A DNA stretch of 64,000 bases from Porticoccus sp002341315 (GCF_047634355.1 NZ_JBLIAL010000012.1), one strand, 5' to 3'. Counted from the first letter of the stretch, positions 34,379 through 43,926 are shown. Made by a program: numbers and translations. The notes: generated from the sequence alone by a model not told the origin.

Positions 34379-34861
34379 TCAGTGATGGTGGCCACCGGCA
34401 CCGTGGGCATGTCCGTGACCAAGTTCATCCTGGGTTGCTTCGCGGACTTCAACAACCTCGACATCAAAGGTCAGGGTTTTACCCGCCAACGGGTGATTGG
34501 TGTCAATATCCACATTAAATTTGCCGACTTTGACCACGGTAATCGGGCGCAACCCCTCGTTAGTCATCAACGGTACAGTCATACCGGGTTCAAGCTTTCC
34601 CTCAAACTTCAGATTCTTGGCGGAAACTCGCATAACACTCTGAGAGCGCATCCGACCATAGGCCAATTCCGGAGGCAGGGTCACTGTGAACGTTTCTCCG
34701 GCTTCTTTGCCGAGCATCGCAGCCTCAAGGGTCTCGATCATGTTGCGGTGGCCGTGCAGGTAAGCTGTTGGCTCACCCTCTCTGGACGTCTCGACTAAAT
34801 CGCCGGCTTCATCGGTCATGGAATAGTGGAACGTCACCACGCAATTATCATTTATTTTCAT
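34379..34861 (-). CDS. FKBP-type peptidyl-prolyl isomerase, SlyD-like (copy 2)
   Basis: Prolyl isomerase of 160 residues, paralogue of the protein at 21150. MKINDNCVVTFHYSMTDEAG, TAYLHGHRNMIETLEAAM, NHPLAGKTLTFDVEVVEVREAT are clear, with an insert-in-flap between. The C-terminal tail (GHGHAHGAGGHHH) is richer in His than that of copy 1 and is the better candidate for metal binding. The gene converges with the porin. Confidence 0.92.
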   Translation of the reverse strand: MKINDNCVVTFHYSMTDEAGDLVETSREGEPTAYLHGHRNMIETLEAAMLGKEAGETFTVTLPPELAYGRMRSQSVMRVSAKNLKFEGKLEPGMTVPLMTNEGLRPITVVKVGKFNVDIDTNHPLAGKTLTFDVEVVEVREATQDELGHGHAHGAGGHHH

Positions 34862-34905
34862 GGTTGGATTACCCCTGCTTTTCGAAAAGGCGGAATTATG
34901 GTGGG

Positions 34906-35700
34906 CTACGCCCGGGCTGGCAAGACCTGATAAAACCCCTGAGAAAAACTCACCTTTAAAGGCATGGCAAATAATTCAGAGAGGCGCGCATCAGTGAGCA
35001 GTTGTTCCTTGGCTCCGTCTGCCACGATTTCACCGTTGGTCATGAATACGACCCTCTGGATTTCCGGCGGAATTTCATGAATGTGATGAGTGGCCAACAG
35101 AATGGTTTTGCCCTGTTGGGCCAACTGCCTGATGACATCCAGATAATGATAGGTTGCATTCAGGTCGAGGCCGCTGGTGGGTTCGTCGAGAATCAGATGA
35201 TCCGGACGATGAATCAGCGCCCGACCCAACAGACAACGACGCTGCTGCCCGGTCGACATCTGTCGGTAGGGTCGATTGACCAGTTCAGCCACTCCCAGTT
35301 CCTGTAGCACAGTCCGGCCCTGCTCCAGTTGCGCCTCCGTGACTTGTTGATAGTGGAATAGACCAATGGAGTTGTGCAGTCCGGATACCACAACGCCCAG
35401 ACCGCTGACTTCCGGGACAAACCCCTGTTGCAGATCGGCAGAAACAAGGCCGATTTTTTCCCTCAATTCCCAAAGCACCGGCCGATCCTGACCGAGTATC
35501 CGGACCCAGGAATCCTCTTTCACTACCGGATAGAGCTCCCGGGTCAGTAGCTTTAGCAGCGTACTTTTGCCGGCACCGTTGGGGCCGATAATCGCCGTAC
35601 TCTGGCCCTGCTCAACCGCCAGTGAAAAACGATCGAAAACTTTTTTATTATCCCGAAATACCGTGGCATTGCGGATATCAAGCAGCTGGGGGTGTTGCAT
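34906..35700 (-). CDS. Orphan ABC transporter ATP-binding protein
   Basis: Cytoplasmic ABC ATPase of 264 residues: Walker A GPNGAGKST at 39-47, signature MSTGQQRR near 150, Walker B HLILDEPTSGLD, and the H-loop LLATHHIHE. There is a single ABC domain, without a membrane domain, and no permease or binding protein nearby. The sequence lies in the group near ModF-like and metal-uptake ATPases, but no substrate can be assigned. It follows lipA by 27 bases on the same strand and may be on the lip transcript. Confidence 0.88.
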   Translation of the reverse strand: MQHPQLLDIRNATVFRDNKKVFDRFSLAVEQGQSTAIIGPNGAGKSTLLKLLTRELYPVVKEDSWVRILGQDRPVLWELREKIGLVSADLQQGFVPEVSGLGVVVSGLHNSIGLFHYQQVTEAQLEQGRTVLQELGVAELVNRPYRQMSTGQQRRCLLGRALIHRPDHLILDEPTSGLDLNATYHYLDVIRQLAQQGKTILLATHHIHEIPPEIQRVVFMTNGEIVADGAKEQLLTDARLSELFAMPLKVSFSQGFYQVLPARA

Positions 35701-35727
35701 GGGTTATACCACTCTTAAGGCCGGAGG

Positions 35728-36708
35728 TTATTTGACGGCTTCGCCTCTGGCCTGTTTATCGGCATGATAGGAAGAGCGCACCAACGGGCCGGAGGCTACC
35801 TGGCTGAAACCAATCCGGCGAGCGTACTCGGCATACTCGGCAAACTCATCCGGGTGCACAAAACGGTCTACCGGCAGGTGATTTTTGGAGGGCTGCAAGT
35901 ACTGTCCCACCGTGAGCATATCCACATCGTGGGCACGGAGATCGTCCAAGGTACTCAGCAGTTCCTCTCGTGTTTCACCGAGTCCCACCATCAGACCGGA
36001 TTTGGTGGGAACACCGGGGTTGAGCCGCTTGTATTCCTGAAGCAGTTTGAGCGACCACTGGTAATTGGCACCGGGTCTCGCTTCACGATAGAGGCGGGGA
36101 ATCGTTTCCATGTTGTGATTGAATACATCGGGAGGCGTATCGGAGAGAATGGCCAGGGCCGGCTCCATGCGACCACGGAAATCAGGTACCAGCACTTCCA
36201 CTTTGAGCTCAGGGCTGAGCAACCGGGACTCACGGATACAGTCGGCGAAATGCTGCGCGCCACCGTCGCGGAGATCGTCCCGATCCACCGACGTAATCAC
36301 CACATAGCGCAACTGCATTTCCTGAATGGCGCGGGCCAGGTTAACCGGCTCGTCAACATCCAGGGGATTGGGCTTGCCGTGGCCCACGTCACAGAACGGG
36401 CAGCGGCGGGTGCAGATTTCACCCATGATCATAAAGGTGGCCGTGCCGTGGCTGAAGCATTCACTGAGATTCGGACAGGCGGCCTCTTCGCAGACCGTCG
36501 CCAGTGTGTGCTTGCGCAGAATATCCTTGATTTCCTGAACACGCGGCGATGATGACACCCTGATTCGCATCCAGTCCGGTTTGCGCTGGTAGGTTTCTGT
36601 CGGGATCACCTTTACGGGTATCCGCTCCACCTTATCGGCGCTGCGCAGTTTTTCCCCCTGGGCAATACGGCGGGTGCGCTGTGGCGGAATCACCTTGACG
36701 TCAGTCAT
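35728..36708 (-). CDS. lipA: Lipoyl synthase
   Basis: Radical-SAM enzyme of 326 residues that inserts two sulfurs into octanoyl chains on lipoyl proteins (GcvH, PDH, OGDH). The auxiliary cluster uses CEEAACPNLSEC, the radical-SAM cluster CTRRCPFC, and the terminal RSSYHADKQ carries the conserved Ser ligand. It works on the product of LipB, encoded just upstream (53-base gap). The gcvT/gcvP genes in the same window use its product. Confidence 0.97.
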   Translation of the reverse strand: MTDVKVIPPQRTRRIAQGEKLRSADKVERIPVKVIPTETYQRKPDWMRIRVSSSPRVQEIKDILRKHTLATVCEEAACPNLSECFSHGTATFMIMGEICTRRCPFCDVGHGKPNPLDVDEPVNLARAIQEMQLRYVVITSVDRDDLRDGGAQHFADCIRESRLLSPELKVEVLVPDFRGRMEPALAILSDTPPDVFNHNMETIPRLYREARPGANYQWSLKLLQEYKRLNPGVPTKSGLMVGLGETREELLSTLDDLRAHDVDMLTVGQYLQPSKNHLPVDRFVHPDEFAEYAEYARRIGFSQVASGPLVRSSYHADKQARGEAVK

Positions 36709-36761
36709 ATGGAATTACTCACAAACATTTGATGTACCAGGCGGGCAGTACCGGAAAACAA

Positions 36762-37472
36762 TTAACGACCAGTCAATAACGGGTGCTGCCCTTCTACAAG
36801 GTGACCATTGTAACCCAGCTTGACCGTCAAAATATCTGCCAGGCGTTCAGACACCTCCTGAACAGTGACGGGCTCTGCCAGCAGATCATTCATCTGGGTC
36901 ATAACAACACCGAGCCCGCAGGGATTAATGCGCGCCCAGGGCGCCAAATCCATATCCACATTAAAATTCAGGCCGTGGTAACTGCAACCGCGGCGCACCC
37001 GCAAACCCAGGGAGCCGATTTTAGCGCCGTCAGCCAGATAAACACCCGGCGCGTCCGGCCGGGGCGCAGCGGCAATTCCCCAGTGGCCAAGGGTTTCCAC
37101 CAGTGCCACCTCAATCAGTGTAACCAGATCGCGAACCCCGATACCGAGCCGACGCAGGTCTATCAGTAAATAACCGGTGATCTGGCCCGGACCATGGTAG
37201 GTTACATGTCCCCCACGGTCACTCTGCACAACCGGAATATCCCCAGGCATCAAAATATATTCCTGCTTGCCCGCCTGCCCCTGGGTGAATACCGGTTCGT
37301 GTTCCAGCAGCCAGATTTCATCAGGAGTCTGATCATCGCGCTCCGCAGTGATTCGCTTCATGGCATCAAATGTCTGGGCATAATCACGCCGCCCGAGATA
37401 GCGGACGATAAGTGGCAGGGCTGGCGGCAGGTTCGTTGGTGTGTCGATCACTTCGGGCAGGTCCGTATTCAC
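36762..37472 (-). CDS. lipB: Lipoyl(octanoyl) transferase
   Basis: Octanoyl-ACP:protein transferase of 236 residues. RGGHVTYHGPGQITGY is the signature, IGSLGLRVRRGCSYHGLNFNVD holds the catalytic Lys/Cys region (the attacking Cys is expected in INPCGL). Its ATG overlaps the stop of the DUF493 gene by 4 bases, the usual gammaproteobacterial arrangement dacA-ybeD-lipB-lipA. Confidence 0.96.
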   Translation of the reverse strand: MNTDLPEVIDTPTNLPPALPLIVRYLGRRDYAQTFDAMKRITAERDDQTPDEIWLLEHEPVFTQGQAGKQEYILMPGDIPVVQSDRGGHVTYHGPGQITGYLLIDLRRLGIGVRDLVTLIEVALVETLGHWGIAAAPRPDAPGVYLADGAKIGSLGLRVRRGCSYHGLNFNVDMDLAPWARINPCGLGVVMTQMNDLLAEPVTVQEVSERLADILTVKLGYNGHLVEGQHPLLTGR

Positions 37473-37738
37473 AGCACCATTTGCACCAGAGGGTTGTGCT
37501 TGAGGTCCTCAAAAATGGCCGTCAATTGCGCTTCTCCGGTTGCAGTGATGATGACCGTGATCGCCCGAAAGTTGCCATGTCGGCTGTCTCGAATGGAAAC
37601 AGCCGTTTCATCAAAACCCGGGGCGTGACGTTCCATAACCTCCATGACGAGGCTATGCAAACCGGGAGTGGCCTTACCCATGACCTTTATAGGGTAATCA
37701 CAGGGAAATTCAATTTTCGGGGCTGACTGCTCGGGCAT
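37469..37738 (-). CDS. ybeD: DUF493 family protein (YbeD-like)
   Basis: Small protein of 89 residues (MPEQSAPKIEFPCDYPIKVMG start), an ACT-like fold by family. YbeD is conserved between dacA and lipB in gammaproteobacteria and may regulate lipoate attachment, though this is not proved. The ATG overlaps the dacA stop by one base (TGATG) and its stop overlaps lipB by 4, so it is translationally coupled at both ends. Confidence 0.92.
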   Translation of the reverse strand: MPEQSAPKIEFPCDYPIKVMGKATPGLHSLVMEVMERHAPGFDETAVSIRDSRHGNFRAITVIITATGEAQLTAIFEDLKHNPLVQMVL

Positions 37739-38889
37739 CAGGAGAACAGCCCCACAAAAAACAGCGTAATGGCATCCCATAGCCGCGAAAACAGGCCCGC
37801 CCTGGCAACGGGGTGTTCAGCCACAACAGGCATATCCAGTAACGTCTCACCTTCATAGCTGACACTCAGCCGTCCCAGCTCCTGAGTCTCACTGAAAGGT
37901 GCCTTGATGGTTTGATCCACAAGAATCTCGGCTTCCAGGTCATCCCTGGAGCCGCGCGGGATCGTCAGATAAACATCTTCCGGCACAATCAGGTTGATGC
38001 GGTTTTCCTCACCGTACCAGACGGGCACATTCTCCCGGACGACATCGCCCCGAGAATAAAGCTGGCCCGTCTCATAATAACGGAAGCCGTAAGCCAGTAG
38101 CTTTTGTGATTCCCGGGCACGAACTTCCTCACTACTGGTGCCCATAACCACGGAGACAAGCCGCATGCCATTGCGGACGGCAGAAGCCACCAGACAGTAA
38201 CCCGCCGCTTCAGTATGGCCTGTTTTCAGGCCGTCTACTGTCGTATCACGCCAGAGCAACCGGTTGCGGTTGGGCTGTTTGATACCGTTGTATTCAAAAT
38301 ATTTTTCCGCATAAATGCTGTAATGTTCAGGGTAGTCCTTGATCAGCGCCCTAGCCAACAGCGACATGTCCCGGGCGGTGGTGAGGTGGCCTTCGGCGGG
38401 CCAACCAGTGGCATTGAGAAAATGGGAATTTTTCATGCCAAGTAACTCTGCCTGCTGATTCATTACGTCGGCAAAAGCGCTTTCACTGCCCGCCAGATAC
38501 TCAGCCAATGCCACCGAGGCATCGTTTCCTGACTGAATAATGACACCCCGCAGCAAATCGATCAGTGGTACCTGGGTGCCCTCCTTCACAAACATCTTCG
38601 AACCGCCCATCTGCCAGGCGGTGACGCTGATGGGCACCATATCCGTTTCTTTGACCTTCCCGTTGTGAATATCGGCGGAGACGATATAACTGGTCATCAT
38701 CTTGGTGAGGCTCGCAGGCGGCACCTGCTCGTCGGCATTATGCTCGACAAGCACCTTTCCGGTATTGGCATCCAGCAAAATCCAGGCAGATGCCGCGAGA
38801 TCGGGGGGAGCAGGAATCAGTACTTTGGCCTGGGCAATGCTGCCCATAACAAGAAACAACAATCCGACAAAAAAACTTTTTTTCAGCAT
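37738..38889 (-). CDS. dacA: D-alanyl-D-alanine carboxypeptidase (PBP5/6 type)
   Basis: Low-molecular-weight penicillin-binding protein of about 383 residues; removes the terminal D-Ala of peptidoglycan pentapeptides in the periplasm. A signal peptide ends at AQA. SxxK is ASLTK, SxN is SGN (QSGNDAS) and KTG is in LKTGHTEAAGY. A C-terminal beta domain and amphipathic anchor (LFSRLWDAITLFFVGLF) follow. The start at 38889 directly precedes the signal peptide; 38910 would add seven residues. Part of the mrdA-to-lipA wall block. Confidence 0.95.
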   Translation of the reverse strand: MLKKSFFVGLLFLVMGSIAQAKVLIPAPPDLAASAWILLDANTGKVLVEHNADEQVPPASLTKMMTSYIVSADIHNGKVKETDMVPISVTAWQMGGSKMFVKEGTQVPLIDLLRGVIIQSGNDASVALAEYLAGSESAFADVMNQQAELLGMKNSHFLNATGWPAEGHLTTARDMSLLARALIKDYPEHYSIYAEKYFEYNGIKQPNRNRLLWRDTTVDGLKTGHTEAAGYCLVASAVRNGMRLVSVVMGTSSEEVRARESQKLLAYGFRYYETGQLYSRGDVVRENVPVWYGEENRINLIVPEDVYLTIPRGSRDDLEAEILVDQTIKAPFSETQELGRLSVSYEGETLLDMPVVAEHPVARAGLFSRLWDAITLFFVGLFS

Positions 38890-38982
38890 AGTGGAACCGG
38901 TTTTCAACATTTTTGGTGGGTGGATTTCACGAAGAACAAGGCGAAAGTCTATCATGCAGTGGTTTGTGGCGCTGTGACAGAA

Positions 38983-39849
38983 TCAGTCATAAACAATAAA
39001 CGGACGGATATTATCTATCTGCCCCAATGCAGCCTTCAGATCAACTAATTTCAACTGATCTGTTACCGGACCCACCAACACTTTAAACAATGGTTGCGGT
39101 GATGACTCCTGGCGCACGACAACCGGGTACTCTGTGACAACACCCGCTAACCGTTGCGACAAGTGAGTGGCCGCGAGCTGATTACTGAAGGCCCCCACCT
39201 GAAGGTAGGTATTACTGTCCTGTTCAACAGTTACAGCTTTGGCTACCGGCAACATGGCCGGACCAGGAGCCAGTTGTGGAGAGGCTACAGTGTTGTTTTG
39301 ATAGTCCGCGGGATCAATCACGGAGACCTCCACCTTAGCCGTACCCTGATCTGAATAGCCCAGTTTTTTGGCTGCCGCATAGGATAGGTCAATGATTCTA
39401 TCTCCATGGAAAGGTCCCCGATCATTGACCCGCACAACCACACTGCGTCCATTCTCCAGGTTCGTCACTTTGACGTAGCAGGGAATCGGCAGGGTTTTAT
39501 GGGCAGCCGTCATTTCATACATGCTGTATACCTCACCATTCGATGTATGGCGGCCATGAAACTTGTTGCCATACCATGAGGCCAGACCGCGCTGGCGAAA
39601 CCCTTTGCTGGAAGGCATCACTTGGTAGGTTTTACCCAGTACAGTGTAGGGACTTTTGTTGCCGGCCAGAGTGACTGGTTCATGCTTGGGCACAGCATCC
39701 GGAAGACCACTGACATCAATATCTTTTGGCGGCGGCCCATCACCATAACCATAACCGCCACCGGAGCTGGCACCAGAACCACCACAGCCCTGAAGCAACA
39801 ATAAAGTCAGTAACGTTGTAAAAAAGAGGCTTTTAAAGTGTGTCTTCAC
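38983..39849 (-). CDS. rlpA: Septal ring lytic transglycosylase RlpA
   Basis: Outer-membrane lipoprotein of 288 residues: lipobox LLQGC with acylated Cys22, Gly/Tyr-rich linker, double-psi beta-barrel at about 85-185 (ASWYGNKFHGRHTSNGE, AAHKTLP, VNDRGPF with the catalytic Asp and His), and a C-terminal SPOR domain (about 210-285) that binds naked glycan at the division site. It cuts naked peptidoglycan strands in Pseudomonas. Its start overlaps the mltB stop by 17 bases. Confidence 0.95.
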   Translation of the reverse strand: MKTHFKSLFFTTLLTLLLLQGCGGSGASSGGGYGYGDGPPPKDIDVSGLPDAVPKHEPVTLAGNKSPYTVLGKTYQVMPSSKGFRQRGLASWYGNKFHGRHTSNGEVYSMYEMTAAHKTLPIPCYVKVTNLENGRSVVVRVNDRGPFHGDRIIDLSYAAAKKLGYSDQGTAKVEVSVIDPADYQNNTVASPQLAPGPAMLPVAKAVTVEQDSNTYLQVGAFSNQLAATHLSQRLAGVVTEYPVVVRQESSPQPLFKVLVGPVTDQLKLVDLKAALGQIDNIRPFIVYD

Positions 39850-40813
39850 CGACCCGCTCCAGTATTTGTTGGCTCAGTTCATGCACGGCCATCGCATAGA
39901 GGAGACTGCGATTGTAGCGGGTAATCACATAGAAATTATTCAAACCGAGCCAGTATTCCAGGCCGTTGTCACCATCGAGCCGAACCGGGATAGCCTTGGC
40001 ATCACCATTCAGCGGCAGATCACTGGAAAAACCCATTTCAGCCAGCTCATCGACCGTTTTGTCGAGACCGGGCTGGTTCAACAGTGTCTCATCAAAACTT
40101 TCCCTGATCCCAGCAGGGACGACCACCGTTTCACCCATTTTCCAGCCATGCTCGGCAAAATAATTGGCGACACTGCCGATGGCATCCGCCTTGTTCTCCC
40201 AGATATCGGCAAAACCATCACCGTCAAAATCCACGGCAAAATTGCGGTAACTGCTCGGGATAAACTGGCCATAACCCATCGCCCCGGCATAGGAGCCCAT
40301 GAGCGTCAGGGGATCCTGGTCCTGCTCGCGCGCCAACAGCAGGAATTGCTCCAGCTGTTTGGTAAAGAAAGGACTGCGGGGAGGATAATCAAAAGACAGT
40401 GTTGCCAACGCATCAATCACCCGAAAACTTCCCTTGATCCGGCCGTAGAAGGTTTCCACACCGATAATGGCAACAATCACTTCCGGTGCAACCTGGTATT
40501 GCCTTGACGCCTCACTCAGCACAGCCCTGTTCTTTCGCCAAAAATCAACACCCTCTGTGATGCGCTTTTCAGTGATAAAAATCTTGCGGTAATCTTTCCA
40601 GGGTTTGACTTTTTCGGCCGGTCGTTCCATGGCATCAATAATGGCCTGTTTTTTTTCCGCCGCGTCCAGCAAAGAGTCCACAACGGATCTTTCAAAGCCG
40701 TGTTCAGACACCATTCTCTCGGCAAAAGCCCTAGCGTCCGGGTGATGTAAATAGCTGGCCTGAGCCGATAGGGATAACAACATGCCTAGTGCAACCGAGA
40801 ACAATATGTTCAT
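39833..40813 (-). CDS. mltB: Lytic murein transglycosylase B
   Basis: Periplasmic lytic transglycosylase of 326 residues. Signal peptide of about 19 residues ends in QAS; no lipobox Cys is present, so this form is soluble, unlike E. coli MltB. Catalytic Glu120 lies in GVETFYGR, and GYGQFIPSSYRNFAVDFDGDG is the substrate-groove and EF-hand-like region. It cleaves the MurNAc-GlcNAc bond with 1,6-anhydro formation. Between rodA and rlpA in the canonical order. Confidence 0.94.
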   Translation of the reverse strand: MNILFSVALGMLLSLSAQASYLHHPDARAFAERMVSEHGFERSVVDSLLDAAEKKQAIIDAMERPAEKVKPWKDYRKIFITEKRITEGVDFWRKNRAVLSEASRQYQVAPEVIVAIIGVETFYGRIKGSFRVIDALATLSFDYPPRSPFFTKQLEQFLLLAREQDQDPLTLMGSYAGAMGYGQFIPSSYRNFAVDFDGDGFADIWENKADAIGSVANYFAEHGWKMGETVVVPAGIRESFDETLLNQPGLDKTVDELAEMGFSSDLPLNGDAKAIPVRLDGDNGLEYWLGLNNFYVITRYNRSLLYAMAVHELSQQILERVGEDTL

Positions 40814-40850
40814 AACATTTTTACTCCGGGCAGGTTGCCCATAAACCCTG

Positions 40851-41993
40851 TTAGACCGACCTTTTTCTTTCCGTACTGACCGCCATCAGCATACCAAATC
40901 CCAGCATCAGGGTCACAATAGAGGTGCCACCGTAACTCACCAGTGGCAATGGTACGCCCACCACCGGCAGAATACCCGAGACCATGCCCATGTTGACAAA
41001 AATATAGACAAAGAAAGTTAATGCAATACTCCCCGCCAGCAAACGGCCAAACATACTTTGTGCCCGCAGACCGATAAAAGCGCAGCGGCTTATAATCAAC
41101 AGATAGAGCGCCAACAGCAACATCACGCCGAACAGTCCAAACTCTTCTGCCAACACCGCAATAATAAAGTCGGTGTGCCCCTCGGGAAGAAAATCAAGCT
41201 GGGACTGGGTGCCCAGGGTCCAGCCCTTGCCATCAACGCCACCCGAGCCAATAGCAATTGTGGACTGGATGATATTCCACCCCGCACCGAGCCGATCGGC
41301 CTCAGGATTAAACAGCGTCAGGATCCGCTGCCGCTGATAATCGTATAAAAGATAAAACCACATTAACGGCAAAAGGCATGCCGCCAGCAACGAGGCAATC
41401 ATCAGATAACGTCTCGGCAGGCCCGCCAGAAAAAGCGCGAAAAAACCAGCAGCACCAATCAGAATGGCTGTGCCGAGATCGGGTTGCATCCCGACCAGCA
41501 CCAGCGGAACCAGAATAAATACCAGGGCGAAAAATACATGCTTGAATTGCGGCGGCACCGCACGCTTGCCCAGATAACTCGCCAACATCAACGGAACTGC
41601 AATTTTGAGAATTTCCGATGGCTGAAAACGAAATCCGCCAATTTCCAGCCAACGCTGGGCGCCCTTCGCCCCAACGCCAAAAAACAATACGGCTATCAAC
41701 AACAGGACACCCAAAAAATAAGGGAATATTGCCCACCGATCCAGCAACCGGAGTGGGACCTGCGCCACAATCAGCATCACCGACAACCCGATACCATAGT
41801 GGACTAACTGGCGATGCACATAGGCAACATTCTCTCCGCTGGCACTGTAGAGAACAAACAGGCCGGCCGTGGCCAACACCAATAGCAGGGACAAGAGGGG
41901 GATATCGACGTGGAGACGCCGCCATTGACTGGGGCCGCAATAAATTGCGGATCCGCCAGATCCCATCCGTCGAACAAAATCACTCTGATTCAT
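40851..41993 (-). CDS. rodA: Rod-shape peptidoglycan polymerase RodA
   Basis: SEDS-family membrane glycosyltransferase of 380 residues with about ten transmembrane helices. It polymerises lipid II for cell elongation with PBP2. The conserved loop with GAGWNIIQS, SQLDFLPEGHTDFI with the key Asp/Glu and the final GVPLPLVSYGGTS are intact. It overlaps the mrdA stop by 14 bases, so the two partner enzymes are coupled in translation. Confidence 0.97.
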   Translation of the reverse strand: MNQSDFVRRMGSGGSAIYCGPSQWRRLHVDIPLLSLLLVLATAGLFVLYSASGENVAYVHRQLVHYGIGLSVMLIVAQVPLRLLDRWAIFPYFLGVLLLIAVLFFGVGAKGAQRWLEIGGFRFQPSEILKIAVPLMLASYLGKRAVPPQFKHVFFALVFILVPLVLVGMQPDLGTAILIGAAGFFALFLAGLPRRYLMIASLLAACLLPLMWFYLLYDYQRQRILTLFNPEADRLGAGWNIIQSTIAIGSGGVDGKGWTLGTQSQLDFLPEGHTDFIIAVLAEEFGLFGVMLLLALYLLIISRCAFIGLRAQSMFGRLLAGSIALTFFVYIFVNMGMVSGILPVVGVPLPLVSYGGTSIVTLMLGFGMLMAVSTERKRSV

Positions 41994-43839
41994 CGACTAC
42001 CTCTGACGGATTTTGCGGATACAGTGCCATGTAAGCGTCGATTATCTGACGTGCGAGTGGTGCGGCCGTTGAGCTGCCGTGTTCACCATTTTCGACAAGC
42101 ACTGATACGGCGATCTGCGGATGCTCCACAGGCGCAAAAGCGATGAACAGCGCATGATCCCGATTTCTCTCAGCGACCAGCTCGCGATCATATTCCTCGT
42201 CCTGCTTGATGCCGATAACCTGAGCAGTACCGGTTTTTCCAGCAATGTGATAATCGAGATTCTTATTGATCACCTTGGCCGTACCACGCTGACCGTGCAC
42301 AACCTCCTGCATCGCCTCATGCACATAATCCCAATGGCGATCTGATGCCTTGATCATCCCGGCTGGCGGTGCCCCCCCCCCATTCTTGCGCACCAATTGC
42401 GGGGGCCTTATCTCACCGCGGCTGGCCAACCTGGCGGCGGCCACAGCCATCTGCATGGGCGTCACCAGCGTAAAACCCTGCCCGATGGAGGTATTGACCG
42501 TATCCCCAGGATACCATGCCAGTCCTTTTGCCTCCCGTTTCCAGGCCCGTGAAGGCATGATTCCCGATCGCTCAGAGGGCATATCCAGTCCGGTTTTATG
42601 GCCGAAACCAAACCGGGTACCGTAGAGTGACATCACATCAATGGTCATTTTGACACCCACATCGTAAAAAAAGGTATCGCAGGACTGAATGATGGCATCA
42701 CTCAAATAAATGTTGTTGCCGTGCCCCCCCTTTTTCCAGTCCCGGTACTTCCGCTCATAATTTTTCAATTGGTAAAAGCCTGGATCATAGATGCGGTAGG
42801 CAGGGGTAATGGTGCCACTTTCCAGTGCTGCAAGACCGTAGATTGGCTTGACAATGGACCCCGGGGGATACTGCCCTTGGAGAACCCGATCAAACAAAGG
42901 CCGATCAATGGAACTGAGCAGTGCATTGTAATTTTCAAAGCTGATTCCGGTCACAAATTCATTGGGATCAAACCCGGGTGTGCTGGCCATGGCAAGCACA
43001 CCTCCCGTGGCCACATCAATAGCCACCACAGCACCTCTTTGATCACCCATACTCTCGTAGGCGACCCGCTGCAAACGACTGTCCAGATGCAGGTACAAAT
43101 CCTTACCCGGCTTGGGTTCGACTCGCTCCAATTGGCGCATCACCCGTCCCCGGGCATTGGTTTCAACCGTCTGGTAACCTACCTCACCAAGCAGCTCATT
43201 TTCATAGAAGTTTTCCAGTCCGGTTTTACCCACCACCAGGGTGCCGCTATAGCGAACCGGATCGAGCTGCTGTATTTCACGGTCATTGATACGCCCCACA
43301 TAACCGAGCACATGAGAAAGCTCGGCACCCAGTGGATAATGGCGCAGCAACTGGACAGTGACTTCAACGCCCTCCAGCCGGTATTCATTAACAGCGAGGA
43401 CTCCCTGCTCCCGCTCACTCAAGTTCAATCTCAAAGGAACAGGCTCATAGGGTCGCTGGCGACGCTCAAGCAGTTTGTGAAAGCGATCTCTGTCAGCACT
43501 GGTAATTCCCACCAGTTCTTCCAACTCATCAAGCAGGACGGCAAGGTTTTCGGCGCGTTCTACCACTATGGAAAGATTAAAGCTGGGGCGATTATCGGCC
43601 AGCAAAACCCCATTGCGGTCAAAAATAAGTCCACGAGGCGGCGGCACCGGTTCAACCAATACCCGGTTGCGGTCAGAGAGAGTCACGAATGCGTCATGTC
43701 GCTCAATCTGGAGATGGTAATAGCGCCAGAGCAGCCCACCAGACAACAATAGCACCACAACCATGGTAAACAGCAGACGACCGACATAGAGCCGGTAATC
43801 CATCAACGGGTTTTTTAGTGCGCGGTCATCTTGATTCAT
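41980..43839 (-). CDS. mrdA: Penicillin-binding protein 2, elongation transpeptidase
   Basis: Class B PBP of 619 residues. One transmembrane anchor lies at about 20-40, a pedestal domain follows, then the transpeptidase domain with Ser328 of the SxxK motif (PPGSIVKP), SxN as SCD and KTG in AGKTGTAQV. It cross-links new wall made by RodA. The coding strand holds a run of ten G (complement at 42372-42381) encoding the Gly of KNGGGAPPAG before the KTG box; a slip would abolish the C-terminus. Upstream genes rlmH and rsfS are not here. Confidence 0.96.
   Translation of the reverse strand: MNQDDRALKNPLMDYRLYVGRLLFTMVVVLLLSGGLLWRYYHLQIERHDAFVTLSDRNRVLVEPVPPPRGLIFDRNGVLLADNRPSFNLSIVVERAENLAVLLDELEELVGITSADRDRFHKLLERRQRPYEPVPLRLNLSEREQGVLAVNEYRLEGVEVTVQLLRHYPLGAELSHVLGYVGRINDREIQQLDPVRYSGTLVVGKTGLENFYENELLGEVGYQTVETNARGRVMRQLERVEPKPGKDLYLHLDSRLQRVAYESMGDQRGAVVAIDVATGGVLAMASTPGFDPNEFVTGISFENYNALLSSIDRPLFDRVLQGQYPPGSIVKPIYGLAALESGTITPAYRIYDPGFYQLKNYERKYRDWKKGGHGNNIYLSDAIIQSCDTFFYDVGVKMTIDVMSLYGTRFGFGHKTGLDMPSERSGIMPSRAWKREAKGLAWYPGDTVNTSIGQGFTLVTPMQMAVAAARLASRGEIRPPQLVRKNGGGAPPAGMIKASDRHWDYVHEAMQEVVHGQRGTAKVINKNLDYHIAGKTGTAQVIGIKQDEEYDRELVAERNRDHALFIAFAPVEHPQIAVSVLVENGEHGSSTAAPLARQIIDAYMALYPQNPSEVVDESE
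42372..42381 (-). repeat. Ten-base G tract inside mrdA
   Basis: A homopolymer of ten C on the plus strand (ten G in the coding sense), within codons for NGGGA of PBP2. It is the longest mononucleotide run I noticed in a coding region of the window. In frame as given. Confidence 0.85.
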
Positions 43840-43926
43840 GGAAAATCATTGTAACTGCATGTTGCTGGCTGATCACCGGATTTACTGAATAGGTCACACG
43901 ATTGACCGTGAACGAAAACCTGCCAT

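Noticed and set aside
42721..43752. 343-codon open frame on the plus strand
   Set aside because: It is the antisense shadow of mrdA, which has complete PBP2 motifs.
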